Assembly: GCF_004683965.1 (NCBI RefSeq)
Contig: NZ_CP038436.1
Coordinates: 1,240,001 to 1,304,000 of the forward strand
Length of the DNA: 64,000 nt
From: Nocardioides seonyuensis
Lineage (GTDB): Bacteria; Actinomycetota; Actinomycetes; Propionibacteriales; Nocardioidaceae
Direction: 5' to 3'
The position numbers were made by a program, and so were the translations under genes. Shown here piece after piece: positions 15,023 to 24,708 of this stretch; the first letter of the stretch is position 1, and each line of letters starts with the position of its first letter. The notes under the pieces were generated by a model. The model had not been told where the DNA came from and did not search any database. It saw only the letters and a program-made list of their open reading frames with translations.

Positions 15023-16498
15023 CTAGCCCTCGATGTCGAGGAATCCGTCTCCGACCAGCTCGCGCACGACCGGCAGGTAGGTCCCCCGCAGGTCGGCCTC
15101 GTCCCGCTCGAGGAGGCCTGCCAGCGCCCCCAGCAGCTGGCCGGTGGAGAGGTCGCCGTCGGACGCACCGACGAAGCCCGCCTCGACCGTGTCGGCCGTG
15201 CGCGCCCTGCGGAAGCCGCGCTGCTGCCTCAGCACGATCACCTCGGGATCCGCCTCACCGGGCGCGCCGAGGGTCTCCTGCCGGACGTCGGGGCGTACGA
15301 CGGGGTGGGCGGCCAGCAGCGCGTCGTCGGAGGTGCGGGCCAGGGTCGTGACCGCCTCGCCCCAGTCGTGGATCGCCGGACCGATCGGCTGCTCGACGTC
15401 GTAGGGCCACTCCAGGAGGTCGTGTCGCCCGGACCCGCCCAGCCGGACGTTGATCCAGCCGAACCCCACGCCCTCGATGCCGGTCTCCTCGAGCCAGGAG
15501 AGCCAGGTGTCGTAGCGCTCGGCGTAGTCGGGCCCGCCGTGGTGGCCCGAGTCCTTGAGCCACAGCTCGACGTAGGACGCCGGGTCCAGGGTCTCGCGCT
15601 GCACCACGAGCGCGTCGCAGTCGGCGCGCAGCCACGAGCCGAGCCGCTCGTCCCAGGGCCGGCCCTCGACGATCGCCCAGTTGGCGAGCACCTGCAGCCA
15701 GCCGCCGTCGGTCAGGTGGTCGGGGCCGGTGCGCACGATGTGCTCGACGACGCGATCACCGGGCAGGCCGGAGTCGCGGTAGACCAGCCGCTCCCCGGTG
15801 GCCGGCGAGATCACGAAGGGCGGGTTGGTGGCGATCAGGTCGAACCGCTCACCGGCCACGGGATCGAAGAACGACCCGTCGCGGACGTCGACGTCGACCT
15901 CGTTGAGGGCGGCGTTGAGCCGCGTCATCCACAGCGCGCGCGGGTTGACGTCGGTGGCCACGACCGAGGCCGCGTGACCGGCCAGGTGGAGCGCCTGGAC
16001 ACCGCAGCCGGTCCCGAGGTCGAGCGCACGGCCGACCGGCTCCCGCATCGTGAGCTGGGCCAGGCTCGTCGAGGCGCTGGAGATGCCGAGGACGTGTTCG
16101 GCACCCACGCGCACGGGTGCTCCGTCGAGCCCCGGCGTCAGGTCGGAGACGACCCACAGGTCGGTGTCGTCGGCCTCGTAGGGTCGGCAGTCCAGTCGAG
16201 CCGCGACCTCGCCGACGCTCTGCTCCAGCACGCCGGCGTTGCACAGCCGGTCCACCAGCCCGGGGAGGGCTCCCTCCGCGGCCTCGTGCGTCACGGGGGC
16301 CTGGAGCAGGAAGAGCCGGACCAGGGTGTCGAGCGGCGAGCCGGAGGTCGTACGACGCAGCCCGGGGAGGGTCTCGTTGCGCCCGAGCGCCCGGTGGGCG
16401 TCCTCCCCCAACGCCGCGGCCACCGTCTCGTAGGTGAAGTCGGCAGCGACCAGGGCGGCCCTCAGGCGCGCGGCCCAGTCGGCATGAGCGGGGTCCAT
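15023..16498 (-). CDS. SAM-dependent methyltransferase with extra N- and C-domains
   Basis: This encodes 491 residues. The central Rossmann methyltransferase has ALDLGTGCGVQALHLAG (motif I, about 160-175) and ATNPPFVISP (motif IV, NPPF), which marks the small-methyltransferase group acting on nucleic-acid bases or glutamine amides. The first 130 residues form a helical domain and the last 170 a mixed domain; I recall these as DUF7059 and DUF7782 in actinobacteria. The substrate is unknown; rRNA or protein-release-factor modification are possible. The ATG at 16498 (MDPAHADWAARL) is preferred to the upstream frame start at 16579. Confidence 0.85.
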   Translation of the reverse strand: MDPAHADWAARLRAALVAADFTYETVAAALGEDAHRALGRNETLPGLRRTTSGSPLDTLVRLFLLQAPVTHEAAEGALPGLVDRLCNAGVLEQSVGEVAARLDCRPYEADDTDLWVVSDLTPGLDGAPVRVGAEHVLGISSASTSLAQLTMREPVGRALDLGTGCGVQALHLAGHAASVVATDVNPRALWMTRLNAALNEVDVDVRDGSFFDPVAGERFDLIATNPPFVISPATGERLVYRDSGLPGDRVVEHIVRTGPDHLTDGGWLQVLANWAIVEGRPWDERLGSWLRADCDALVVQRETLDPASYVELWLKDSGHHGGPDYAERYDTWLSWLEETGIEGVGFGWINVRLGGSGRHDLLEWPYDVEQPIGPAIHDWGEAVTTLARTSDDALLAAHPVVRPDVRQETLGAPGEADPEVIVLRQQRGFRRARTADTVEAGFVGASDGDLSTGQLLGALAGLLERDEADLRGTYLPVVRELVGDGFLDIEG

Positions 16499-16601
16499 GG
16501 ACCCAGCCTTCCACGATGCGGGGATGCCGAGGGCTGCCGCACTGGTCCGGATGCCCGCCACCCGGAGGGCCGGTGCCACACCGACCCTCCGGGGATGACG
16601 A

Positions 16602-19600
16602 TCAGACGACCTTGAGCGTGAGCACCTTCGACGTCGAGCCCTTGACGGAAGCGGATCCCGCGAAGACGGCCTTGAGCTTGTGCGTGCCCTTCTTCAGCTT
16701 CTTGAGCTTCACCTTGAGCACGCCCTTGCTGCTGGGCGCGAGCTTGACCTTGGCCACGGCCTTCTTGCCGTCGTAGATCGTCACGCTGCCCGTGGCGAGC
16801 ATCGAGGCGCTCACCTTGACCACCACGACGACCTTGCCCGCACGCTGCTTCTTCTTGCCCGTGACCTTCGTGGTGGAGCTGACGGCAACCGGAGCAGGAG
16901 CAGGCGCCGGGGGGACGGGCGACGTGGGAACAGGTGCCGGAGGCTGCGTCGTCGTCGGCGGGGTCGTCGGCGGCGTGGTCGGCGGCGTGGTCGGCGGCGT
17001 GGTCGTCGGCGGGGTCGTCGGCGGCAGCCCTGCCACTGTCATGCCGTCGGAGGTGCCGCTCAGCTGCTCGAACGTCACGGGCGCGCCACGGCCCTCCTCC
17101 TGGACGTAGTCGCCACGCTTGGCCACCTGGCGCACGCTGATGACCTTCCCGGCGTCGGCGGCCGTCAACCGGTACGACGTGCCGGTCGCGCCGCTGATCG
17201 GCTCACCATTGCGCAGCCACGTCGTGGTGGCGGCGAACGGAGCGAAGACCTCGCCCTCCACGGACAGCTCAGACCCGACCTCTGCGGTCCCGGACAGCTT
17301 CGGCCTGGCGGCGTTGTCGGCGCAGTCCAGCGTCAGCAGCAGGTCCACTCGCGGCGGGTTCACCTGCATGGCCGGCGACACCGCCGAGCTGCAGCCGTCC
17401 TTCTCGGCGCGCACCTTGTACCAGCCGGCGGTCACGTCCCAGCGGAAGCCGCCCGACTCGTCGGTGATCGACGGGTTGGTGCGGTTGTCCGCGGACATGA
17501 TCGTGGAGCCGTTCGGCACGGCCTCGAAGGGACTGTCCGACGTGGTCGCCCGCAGCAGGGTCACGGTGACGTCGTCGAGCGGACGGCCGTACTGGTCGGT
17601 GACCACGCCCGAGGGGTCGATGTAGACGAGGACCTCGGTGGGCGGCTGACCGCACTGCGGGGCGATGTTGGTGAGGATGGTCGCCTCGCCGGTGCGGTTG
17701 GCGAAGGCAGGAATCTCGGCGACGTAGACGACCCGCTCGTCGGAGAGGGTCTCCTTGACCGTCATCGTCCCGGCCATGTCACCGAAGCCGCTCGCGAACC
17801 TGACCCGCCAGCGGGGGTCGGCCGTGGCACAGCCCGTGACCTCGAGGGTCTGGGTGGTCCGCGGGGTCAGGGTGATGCGGTCGTCATGGGTGCCGATGGA
17901 ACCGGGCATCTCCACGTTGGGTGGCGGCGTGGGTGCCGCAGTGAGCACGACGGTCGCCGTGGCCGAGCCCGAGGCCGGAGTGACGACCTGGACGGTGGCG
18001 TCCTGGAGGTCATCGGTCGCCGAGAGCACCGTGACGTCGTACCTCGTGCTCGGCAGCGCCCAGCCCGTGAAGGTGCCGTCTGCGGCCGTACGTCCGCCCG
18101 GCAGGCAGGTGTAGGTCGCCTGCTCGCACGCGAACCACACGAGTCCGGGGAGCGGAGTCCCGTCGGCGCGCTTGGCGACTCCGTCCAGCGCCACCCGCGT
18201 GACGCTGCCGTCGAGCACCGGGCCGACCGTGGCCACGGACGAGACGCGGCGGTAGAGGTCGTCGGTCGCGAAGACCCTGACGCTGACGAACGCGCCGGCG
18301 TCCTCCGGCTTGAGGGTCAGCCGGTCCGGAGCGTCGGGGTCGGACTGGCGTACGACACCAGCGACGCGCCACACGTAGCTGAAGACCGGGTCGGCGTCGG
18401 CCGGGGTGACGGCGCCGGGGACTGCGGTGAGGGTGTGCCCGACCTGCGGCGTGCCGCTGATCGTCGGCGGCGTGGCCTGGGCCAGGTCGGTCGTGGCGGC
18501 CACCAGCACGGCAGCGGAGCGTGCCTCGACCGGCTCGTGACCCGCACGGGTGGCCGTGACGCGAGCCGTGATCTTGTTGCCGCCGTCTGCCGGGATCACC
18601 GTGTAGGTGTCGCCGGTGCCGACGAGGCGACGACCGTTGCGCCACCACTGGGTGGTGAACACCAGGTCGTCGACGGTGCCGCCCGGCACGTCCCACTGAC
18701 CCGGGTCGACCGTGAGGGTCTGCCCGACCTCGGGCGTCTCCGGGGAGATGGCAGGGGCAACCGTGTTGGTCCCGGCCGAAGGCCCGATGAGCGTGGAGAA
18801 GTAGCGCGGGTAGCGCGCGGTCTCGTGGCCCGGCTTGGTGGCGGTGACCTCGACCATCCCTCGGGTGCAGTCGGGCGGCAGCGTCACCGTCGGGGTGCCG
18901 CCCAGCGTCCCTAGACCGTTCCAGCACAGCCAGTTGTACGTGTGGGTCAGCCCGGTCGCGAGCTCGCCGTCGAGTGCCCAGGTGCCTTCGTCCACGGTGA
19001 CCGTCCCGCCGGGCCACAGGTCACCGCTGATCGCGGGGTGACGCTGGACCCTGGGCGCGGCCTTGAGCGGTCGGAAGCCGGTGAAGTGGAACGTGTACTG
19101 CCCCAGCTTCTCGGAGTTGAGCTTGTGGTGGATCAGACCGGTCTCGGTGTTGTCGTCGCTGTAGGCGCCCGACACTCCGGCTCCGGTGAAGACGTGGAGT
19201 CCCTCAGGAGTCCCGGAGCCGTCGTTCCACCCGGCCCGGGCCGTGAGCCCGGTCGCCACCTTGTCGTAGTTGTAGGTGACGTCGATCCCTCCGTCGCTGG
19301 TGGGCTCGAGCCACACCTGGACGAAGGAGTTGCCGGAACCGTGGGAGAACCGCCACATGACGCAGGAGCGTCCGTCCGCGGCCTTCCCGCCCGTCGGCAT
19401 CCAGAAGTTGCCCATGTTGCCTTCGTGGAGCGGCGCCAGCATGGGGGGGCCGCCGAGCTGCAGGGGCTGGCCGCCGTAGACGTCCTGGGATCGGCCGATG
19501 ACCCCCGAGCCTGCAGCGAGCTGCTGGCCGCCGACCGTGATCAGGTTGCCGTTGGGGAGGCTCCCCAGGCAGGCGGAGTCCCTCTCGCCGGCGACCGCGC

Positions 19601-21983
19601 CGACACTTCCCCAGTCGCGCGTGGCGACGAGGTCGCGGACGAGGTCGGTGGCGTCCGTCGTGAGTGCCTGCTGCGAATACGTCAGCCAAGAGCCGGACAC
19701 CGACAGCGTTCCCACGCTGTTGGCGCTGGTCCGTAGCGCATAGCCGCCTGCGGCATCGGTCGTGGAGACGGTGCCGAACGGCGTGCCCTGGATCGAGAAG
19801 CCGACGTTGGCCCCGGCCACGGGTGCACCACCTGCTTCGGTGACCTTGCCGCTGATGAGCACGCCGCGCTGGAGGGTGACGTCCGCGGTCGTGACCTTCT
19901 GGTCCTGGGCGAGGTTGATGACGTTGCCGCTCGCCGGGGAGGTCGGCGCAGCTCCACCGAGCCACGTCGCGGCGTGCTTGGGCGGCACCTGTCCCGAGGG
20001 CCCGGAGATCACGGAGGGAGTCACCAGCACCGCGTAGGCGCCGGGCTGGACGCCGGTGAACCGGTACGTCAGCGGACCACCTGAGTACGACCGGGAGCCA
20101 GGTGTGTAGGAGTAGGAGTTGAGGTACGACCCGCCCGGATAGTCGGTCCATCGGGCGAGGGTGACGTTGACATGCTCGTCGAGCACCTGCCCGGCAGCGG
20201 GTCGGATGGTCCCGGAGATGACCCCACCAGGGCTGTCGGGAAGGGGCTGGAGGACGAGGTCCGGCACCTTCGTCGGGCCGCCCTCGACCGGAAGGGTGAT
20301 GCGGTCCGCCGCGGACATGTCGGTGACGTTGCCCAGCCAGGTCTGGAACCCACCCAGGGACGATTGCGCCGAGACCGTGTAGACGGCGCCCGGGGCAAGC
20401 CGACCGACGCGGTAGGTCCCGCCGGGAGCGAGCGTGGTGCCGCTCACGCCCTGCCAGTTCTCGAGCGCCGCGTCCCACCGCCACACGGTCACGCTGCCCT
20501 GTGCCGGCACACCGTCGGGGTGGACGACCTTGCCGGACACGGACGCGCTGGTCGGAACGGGGAGCACGACGTCGTCGACGACAGTCGTCGCACTGCCGCT
20601 GGCGACCGAGAAGTCGGCCGCCTCCGCGCGGGTGCTGGATCCACCGAGGAAACGGGTCACCATGTCCTGGCTCGCACTCAGGGTGTAGGCGTGCCCCCAG
20701 GGCAGATCGGCGCGGTAGACGCCGTCGTCGTCGGTGATGACGCGGTCCCGGCGGCTCCACCAGGAGCTTCCGTCCTCGGTGACGCGCTGGAACACGCTGA
20801 CATGTGCGTCGGCGACCGGCCGTCCCGCCTCGTCGAGCACTCGACCCGTCGCGCGGGATGACGTACGGACCAGTGTGGTCGTGCCGACGTCGTGGATGAC
20901 TCCGGTGGTCGCGGTGACCCGTCGAGCGCTCGCGAGCTCGGTGCCTCCGCCGAGGTAGGCGGTGGCGAAGCGACCTTCGGAGTAGAACTTCAGCGTCAGC
21001 TCGGTCCCGGGCAGCACCGGCCCGAGCTGGAACCTGCCGGCCTGGCTGTCGGTGCTGCCGGGCCACCAGTAGGACTCGCGCTCCACCAAGGTGCCGTCGG
21101 CGAGATGCTCCACCGTCGTGACAGTCACTCGCGACACGGGCGCCGTACCGTCGCTGACGAGACCGGTGATCATCGCGCCGCGGCGCATGCGGATGTCGGC
21201 GACGGCCAGCGAGTCCTGGCCGGTCGGCACGACGACCGAGGCAGCCTCGGCCTGGTCAGTGACATCGCCGAGCCAGGTCGCCATGAGAGGCGCCTGCCCC
21301 TCGATGGTGGCGTAGCTGTTCGCCATGACGGTGAGCTGCCGGTCACGCACGGCGTTGTCGAAGCGGTAGCGGCCGCTGGCGTCGGTCTGGGCGTGGTCGA
21401 TCTGGCGCCACGTCCCCTCGCCCGTGCGGCGGTAGAGCTGCACGAAGCTGTAGCCCATGGGTGCACCGGCGTCACTGAGCAGGCGCCCGGTCACCTCGAC
21501 CTCGGCGGCGTCGACCATGGTGAAGTCGTCCAGCTGCTCGGTCGCGCCATCGGCCACCGACACCGGCGTACCGGCCCCACCGCCGTGGTAGCGGGTGGAG
21601 AACACACGGTAGGCGTCCTCGGGGCTGGAGAACCGCACGAGGTAGCTGCCGGCCGGGACCTTGAGCGAGTAGTGGCCGTGCCTGTGGGCTCCACCGGCGT
21701 AGGTGAGCGCGGACGCCAGCGGCTCGGCGAGCGGGTCGGAGGCGGGGACCGCCTCGACCTGGACGTTGTCGATCAGGTGGCCCTGGGGTCCGCGCACGAG
21801 CCCGCTGATCGTGGCGTTCGCCTCGGCCGCCGGATCGATCCCCTGGACCATCGGGTCGAGGGTGACCGGCTCGTCCAACGCCCTCGCGCTCGACGGTGCT
21901 GCAGCCAGCACCACCGCCATGCCGGAGAGCAGGAGCAACAGGGCCAGAGAACGCATGAAGGCGCGGCGCAGCAAGGACAACAC
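16602..21983 (-). CDS. Giant secreted protein with carboxypeptidase-regulatory-like and Ig-like repeats
   Basis: This encodes 1,793 residues. A signal peptide (about 1-36) precedes at least seven carboxypeptidase-regulatory/CNA-B-like beta domains up to about residue 780, each opening with a G(K/R)V-type strand such as SGKVVHPDG, TGRVLDEAG or SGKVTEAGG. A unique segment (about 800-1000) holds SFHFTG-like and W-rich stretches. From about 1040 come repeats with VGQTLTV, VGHTLTA and related openings, common in actinobacterial surface proteins, then further regulatory-like domains. A Pro/Thr linker (about 1650-1690) leads to an Ig-like domain with a basic VKVKLKKLKKGTHKLK strand. No LPXTG motif or membrane anchor ends the protein, so it is probably released or wall-associated non-covalently. 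The start is GTG at 21983; ATG at 21956 is an alternative. Confidence 0.88.
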   Translation of the reverse strand: MLSLLRRAFMRSLALLLLLSGMAVVLAAAPSSARALDEPVTLDPMVQGIDPAAEANATISGLVRGPQGHLIDNVQVEAVPASDPLAEPLASALTYAGGAHRHGHYSLKVPAGSYLVRFSSPEDAYRVFSTRYHGGGAGTPVSVADGATEQLDDFTMVDAAEVEVTGRLLSDAGAPMGYSFVQLYRRTGEGTWRQIDHAQTDASGRYRFDNAVRDRQLTVMANSYATIEGQAPLMATWLGDVTDQAEAASVVVPTGQDSLAVADIRMRRGAMITGLVSDGTAPVSRVTVTTVEHLADGTLVERESYWWPGSTDSQAGRFQLGPVLPGTELTLKFYSEGRFATAYLGGGTELASARRVTATTGVIHDVGTTTLVRTSSRATGRVLDEAGRPVADAHVSVFQRVTEDGSSWWSRRDRVITDDDGVYRADLPWGHAYTLSASQDMVTRFLGGSSTRAEAADFSVASGSATTVVDDVVLPVPTSASVSGKVVHPDGVPAQGSVTVWRWDAALENWQGVSGTTLAPGGTYRVGRLAPGAVYTVSAQSSLGGFQTWLGNVTDMSAADRITLPVEGGPTKVPDLVLQPLPDSPGGVISGTIRPAAGQVLDEHVNVTLARWTDYPGGSYLNSYSYTPGSRSYSGGPLTYRFTGVQPGAYAVLVTPSVISGPSGQVPPKHAATWLGGAAPTSPASGNVINLAQDQKVTTADVTLQRGVLISGKVTEAGGAPVAGANVGFSIQGTPFGTVSTTDAAGGYALRTSANSVGTLSVSGSWLTYSQQALTTDATDLVRDLVATRDWGSVGAVAGERDSACLGSLPNGNLITVGGQQLAAGSGVIGRSQDVYGGQPLQLGGPPMLAPLHEGNMGNFWMPTGGKAADGRSCVMWRFSHGSGNSFVQVWLEPTSDGGIDVTYNYDKVATGLTARAGWNDGSGTPEGLHVFTGAGVSGAYSDDNTETGLIHHKLNSEKLGQYTFHFTGFRPLKAAPRVQRHPAISGDLWPGGTVTVDEGTWALDGELATGLTHTYNWLCWNGLGTLGGTPTVTLPPDCTRGMVEVTATKPGHETARYPRYFSTLIGPSAGTNTVAPAISPETPEVGQTLTVDPGQWDVPGGTVDDLVFTTQWWRNGRRLVGTGDTYTVIPADGGNKITARVTATRAGHEPVEARSAAVLVAATTDLAQATPPTISGTPQVGHTLTAVPGAVTPADADPVFSYVWRVAGVVRQSDPDAPDRLTLKPEDAGAFVSVRVFATDDLYRRVSSVATVGPVLDGSVTRVALDGVAKRADGTPLPGLVWFACEQATYTCLPGGRTAADGTFTGWALPSTRYDVTVLSATDDLQDATVQVVTPASGSATATVVLTAAPTPPPNVEMPGSIGTHDDRITLTPRTTQTLEVTGCATADPRWRVRFASGFGDMAGTMTVKETLSDERVVYVAEIPAFANRTGEATILTNIAPQCGQPPTEVLVYIDPSGVVTDQYGRPLDDVTVTLLRATTSDSPFEAVPNGSTIMSADNRTNPSITDESGGFRWDVTAGWYKVRAEKDGCSSAVSPAMQVNPPRVDLLLTLDCADNAARPKLSGTAEVGSELSVEGEVFAPFAATTTWLRNGEPISGATGTSYRLTAADAGKVISVRQVAKRGDYVQEEGRGAPVTFEQLSGTSDGMTVAGLPPTTPPTTTPPTTPPTTPPTTPPTTTQPPAPVPTSPVPPAPAPAPVAVSSTTKVTGKKKQRAGKVVVVVKVSASMLATGSVTIYDGKKAVAKVKLAPSSKGVLKVKLKKLKKGTHKLKAVFAGSASVKGSTSKVLTLKVV
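16956..17030. repeat. Short tandem repeats encoding a Pro/Thr linker
   Basis: Near-identical GTCGGCGGC-type units encode repeated TTPPTT residues of the giant protein. Such low-complexity DNA is prone to slippage, so linker length may vary between strains. Confidence 0.7.
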
Positions 21984-22145
21984 GAACCCCGTCAGTCGGT
22001 GCCTGCCCCCACTGGGCCGGCCACGCCGCGAAACCTAGCGGCGCCAGGGCATGCGCCGTGGCGGCTTGGCAGTGTCGCCCGTTCTACAGGTGAAGAACCA
22101 CCCCAACGGGCCATCCCGCCTAGTCCGGTCGGGTGCGCCGCCCGA

Positions 22146-22175
22146 TGGATTTCCACTCCCTCGAGTGGGAGTTCA
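22146..22175. repeat. Palindrome 1 of composite element copy B
   Basis: Arms 22146-22158 and 22163-22175 around the loop CCTC pair with three transitions, all tolerated as G-U in RNA. The core TTCCACTC/GAGTGGGA corresponds to palindrome 1 of copy A. Confidence 0.65.
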
Positions 22176-22202
22176 CTGGCCACCACGCTCACAGACGCCG
22201 AA

Positions 22203-22244
22203 CCGGGCTGGACTTCCACTCGTGTGAGTGGAAATCCAGCCCGG
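22203..22244. repeat. Palindrome 2 of composite element copy B
   Basis: Nineteen-base arms (22203-22221 and 22226-22244) pair with one mismatch around the loop GTGT. The core is TTCCACTC/GAGTGGAA. It ends 15 bases past the hppA stop and probably acts as its terminator. The intervening bases contain GGCCACCACGCTCA, matching copy A. Confidence 0.75.
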
Positions 22245-22258
22245 AGGTGGGTACGGCG

Positions 22259-24583
22259 TCAGGCCGGGTGCGTCCTCTGCATCGACGACGAGCCGGTGTT
22301 GTCCCCGTCGTCGGCGATGACCGTCTCGCGTCGCTTCGAGATCATCACGGCGCCCACGATGATCGCCGTCGCGACCAGCGCGATGACGATGCGCAGGACG
22401 TCGTTCTGGTCCTCACCGACGCTGAGGGAGACCACCGCGCTGGCGATGAGCAGCGAGACGAGGTTCATCACCTTGATCAGCGGGTTGATGGCCGGGCCGG
22501 CGGTGTCCTTGAAGGGGTCGCCGACGGTGTCACCGATGATGGTCGCCTCGTGGGCGGCCGAGCCCTTGCCGCCGTGGTGCCCGTCCTCGACGAGCTTCTT
22601 GGCGTTGTCCCAGGCACCGCCCGAGTTGGCCAGGAAGACCGCCATCAGGGTGCCGGCGCCGATCGCCCCGGCGAGGAACCCTGCCAGCGCAGTCGCGCCG
22701 AGCCCGAAGCCGACGGCGATCGGTGCGAACACGGCCAGGATGCCGGGCGTCACCAGCTCGCGCAGCGAGTCCTTGGTGACGATGTCGACCACCTTGCCGT
22801 ACTCGGGACGACCGGTGCCCTCCATGATCCCGGGGATCTCGCGGAACTGGCGGCGGACCTCCATCACCACGGCGCCGGCAGCCCGGGCGACGGCGTTGAT
22901 CGCCAGGCCGGAGAAGAGGAACACCGCGGCGGCACCTAGCAGCACACCGACGATGACCGCCGGGTTGAAGACGCTGAAGTCGAGGAGGTAGGCCTCGTCG
23001 AGACCGACGTTGGCCTCCTCCAGCGACTCGAACACCGAGGTGGCGTAGGAGCCGAACAGCGCGGTCGCAGCGAGCACGGCGGTCGCGATCGCGATGCCCT
23101 TGGTGATCGCCTTGGTGGTGTTGCCGACGGCGTCGAGCTCGGTGAGGATCTGCGCGCCCTCGGGGCTGACGTCGCCCGACATCTCGGCGATGCCCTGGGC
23201 GTTGTCGGAGACGGGCCCGAAGGTGTCCATCGCGACGATCACTCCGACGGTGGTCAGCAGACCGCAACCAGCCAGTGCCACCGCGAACAGCGACACCGTC
23301 AGGGCGGCGCCACCCAGGAGGTAGGCACCGAAGACGGCCGCACCGATGACCAGCGTCGTGTAGACCGCGGACTCGAACCCGACCGACAGTCCGGACAGGA
23401 TGACCGTGGCCGCACCGGTGATCGAGGTCTTGCCGACGTCCTTGACGGGGCGGTGCTCGGTGCCGGTGTAGTAGCCGGTGAGCGCCAGGATGCCCGCCGA
23501 CATCACGATGCCGATGACGACGGCCGCCGACGCGATGAACCGCGGGTCACCCTCTGCCCCGGCCAGGTCCTCGGCGATGTTGGTGAACTCGGAGAAGCTG
23601 CTCGGCAGGTAGACGTAGGCCAGGACGACGCTCGCCACGGCAGCGATGGCCGAGGAGAGGTAGAACGCCTTGTTGATGGTCGTGAGGCCGTTCTCGGTCG
23701 CCTTGGGCTTGGTGAGGTAGACCCCGGCCACGGCCGTGAGGGCGCCGATCGCCGGGATCAGCAGCGGGAAGACCAGGCCCTTGTCGCCGAAGGCCTGCGA
23801 GCCGAGGATCAGCGCGGCGACCAGGGTGACGGCGTAGGACTCGAAGAGGTCGGCCGCCATGCCGGCGCAGTCGCCCACGTTGTCGCCCACGTTGTCGGCG
23901 ATGGTCGCGGCGTTGCGGGGGTCGTCCTCGGGGATGTTCTGCTCGACCTTGCCGACGAGGTCGGCACCGACGTCCGCGGCCTTGGTGAAGATGCCGCCGC
24001 CGACTCGCATGAACATCGCCAGCAGCGCGGCACCGAAGCCGAAGCCCTCGAGCACGTGGGCCGCCTCGTCCTGGAAGAACAGCACGACGAGGCTCGCGCC
24101 CAGCAGGCCGAGGCCGACGGTCAGCATGCCGACCATGGCTCCGGTGCGCAGCCCGATCGTCATCGCCGGCTCCCGGCCGGTTGTCTCTGCGGCGGCTGCG
24201 ACGCGCAGGTTGGCTCGCACGGCGAGGTTCATGCCGAGATAGCCCACTGCGGCGGAGAAGCCCGCCCCGACGAGGAAGAACACCGAGCGGAAGATCCGCA
24301 CGGTCATGTCGTCGGCCGGCAGCACGAGCAGCGCGAAGAACGCGACCGCCGCGAAGATGCCGAGCGTGCGGAACTGGCGTGTCAGGTAGGCGTTGGCGCC
24401 CTCCTGCACCGCTTGGGCGATGGTCCTCATGTTGTCGGTGCCCTCGCCAGCAGCCATCACCTGGGACCGGAACATCGCAGCCATGCCGAGCGCGGCGAGC
24501 GCGATCACGGCGACGACGATGACCAGGACCAGGTTGGTGCCTGCGAGCTCGGGCTCCACGACTGCGGGCAGGATCCCCGTCAT
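22259..24583 (-). CDS. hppA: Membrane-bound proton-translocating pyrophosphatase
   Basis: This encodes 774 residues with about 16 hydrophobic helices. It hydrolyses pyrophosphate to pump protons out of the cytoplasm. DVGADLVGKVE followed by the acidic DDPRNAATIADNVGDNVGD forms the pyrophosphate/Mg site, and a second NVGD-like acidic motif occurs in GDTVGDPFKDTAGP. GNTTKAITKG has Lys at the position that determines potassium dependence, so it should be of the K+-independent class. It is followed by the composite palindromic element and preceded by 125 bases before the STAS gene. In Streptomyces the same neighbour is SCO3547. Confidence 0.96.
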   Translation of the reverse strand: MTGILPAVVEPELAGTNLVLVIVVAVIALAALGMAAMFRSQVMAAGEGTDNMRTIAQAVQEGANAYLTRQFRTLGIFAAVAFFALLVLPADDMTVRIFRSVFFLVGAGFSAAVGYLGMNLAVRANLRVAAAAETTGREPAMTIGLRTGAMVGMLTVGLGLLGASLVVLFFQDEAAHVLEGFGFGAALLAMFMRVGGGIFTKAADVGADLVGKVEQNIPEDDPRNAATIADNVGDNVGDCAGMAADLFESYAVTLVAALILGSQAFGDKGLVFPLLIPAIGALTAVAGVYLTKPKATENGLTTINKAFYLSSAIAAVASVVLAYVYLPSSFSEFTNIAEDLAGAEGDPRFIASAAVVIGIVMSAGILALTGYYTGTEHRPVKDVGKTSITGAATVILSGLSVGFESAVYTTLVIGAAVFGAYLLGGAALTVSLFAVALAGCGLLTTVGVIVAMDTFGPVSDNAQGIAEMSGDVSPEGAQILTELDAVGNTTKAITKGIAIATAVLAATALFGSYATSVFESLEEANVGLDEAYLLDFSVFNPAVIVGVLLGAAAVFLFSGLAINAVARAAGAVVMEVRRQFREIPGIMEGTGRPEYGKVVDIVTKDSLRELVTPGILAVFAPIAVGFGLGATALAGFLAGAIGAGTLMAVFLANSGGAWDNAKKLVEDGHHGGKGSAAHEATIIGDTVGDPFKDTAGPAINPLIKVMNLVSLLIASAVVSLSVGEDQNDVLRIVIALVATAIIVGAVMISKRRETVIADDGDNTGSSSMQRTHPA

Positions 24584-24708
24584 GTACGGCCTCCAAGGTT
24601 GAGTCAGCGAGCAGTGCGCCGGAGTCTACGCAGACGTGACGCGGGCCACACGGACCCTGTGACGTAGGTCACACGGCGTGGCGCTGCTCGCTCGCGAGCC
24701 GGAGGAGA

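Noticed and set aside
16680..18914. 744-codon plus-strand open frame inside the giant surface protein gene
   Set aside because: Antisense shadow with repeated Arg/Gly/His residues; no start signal or domain.
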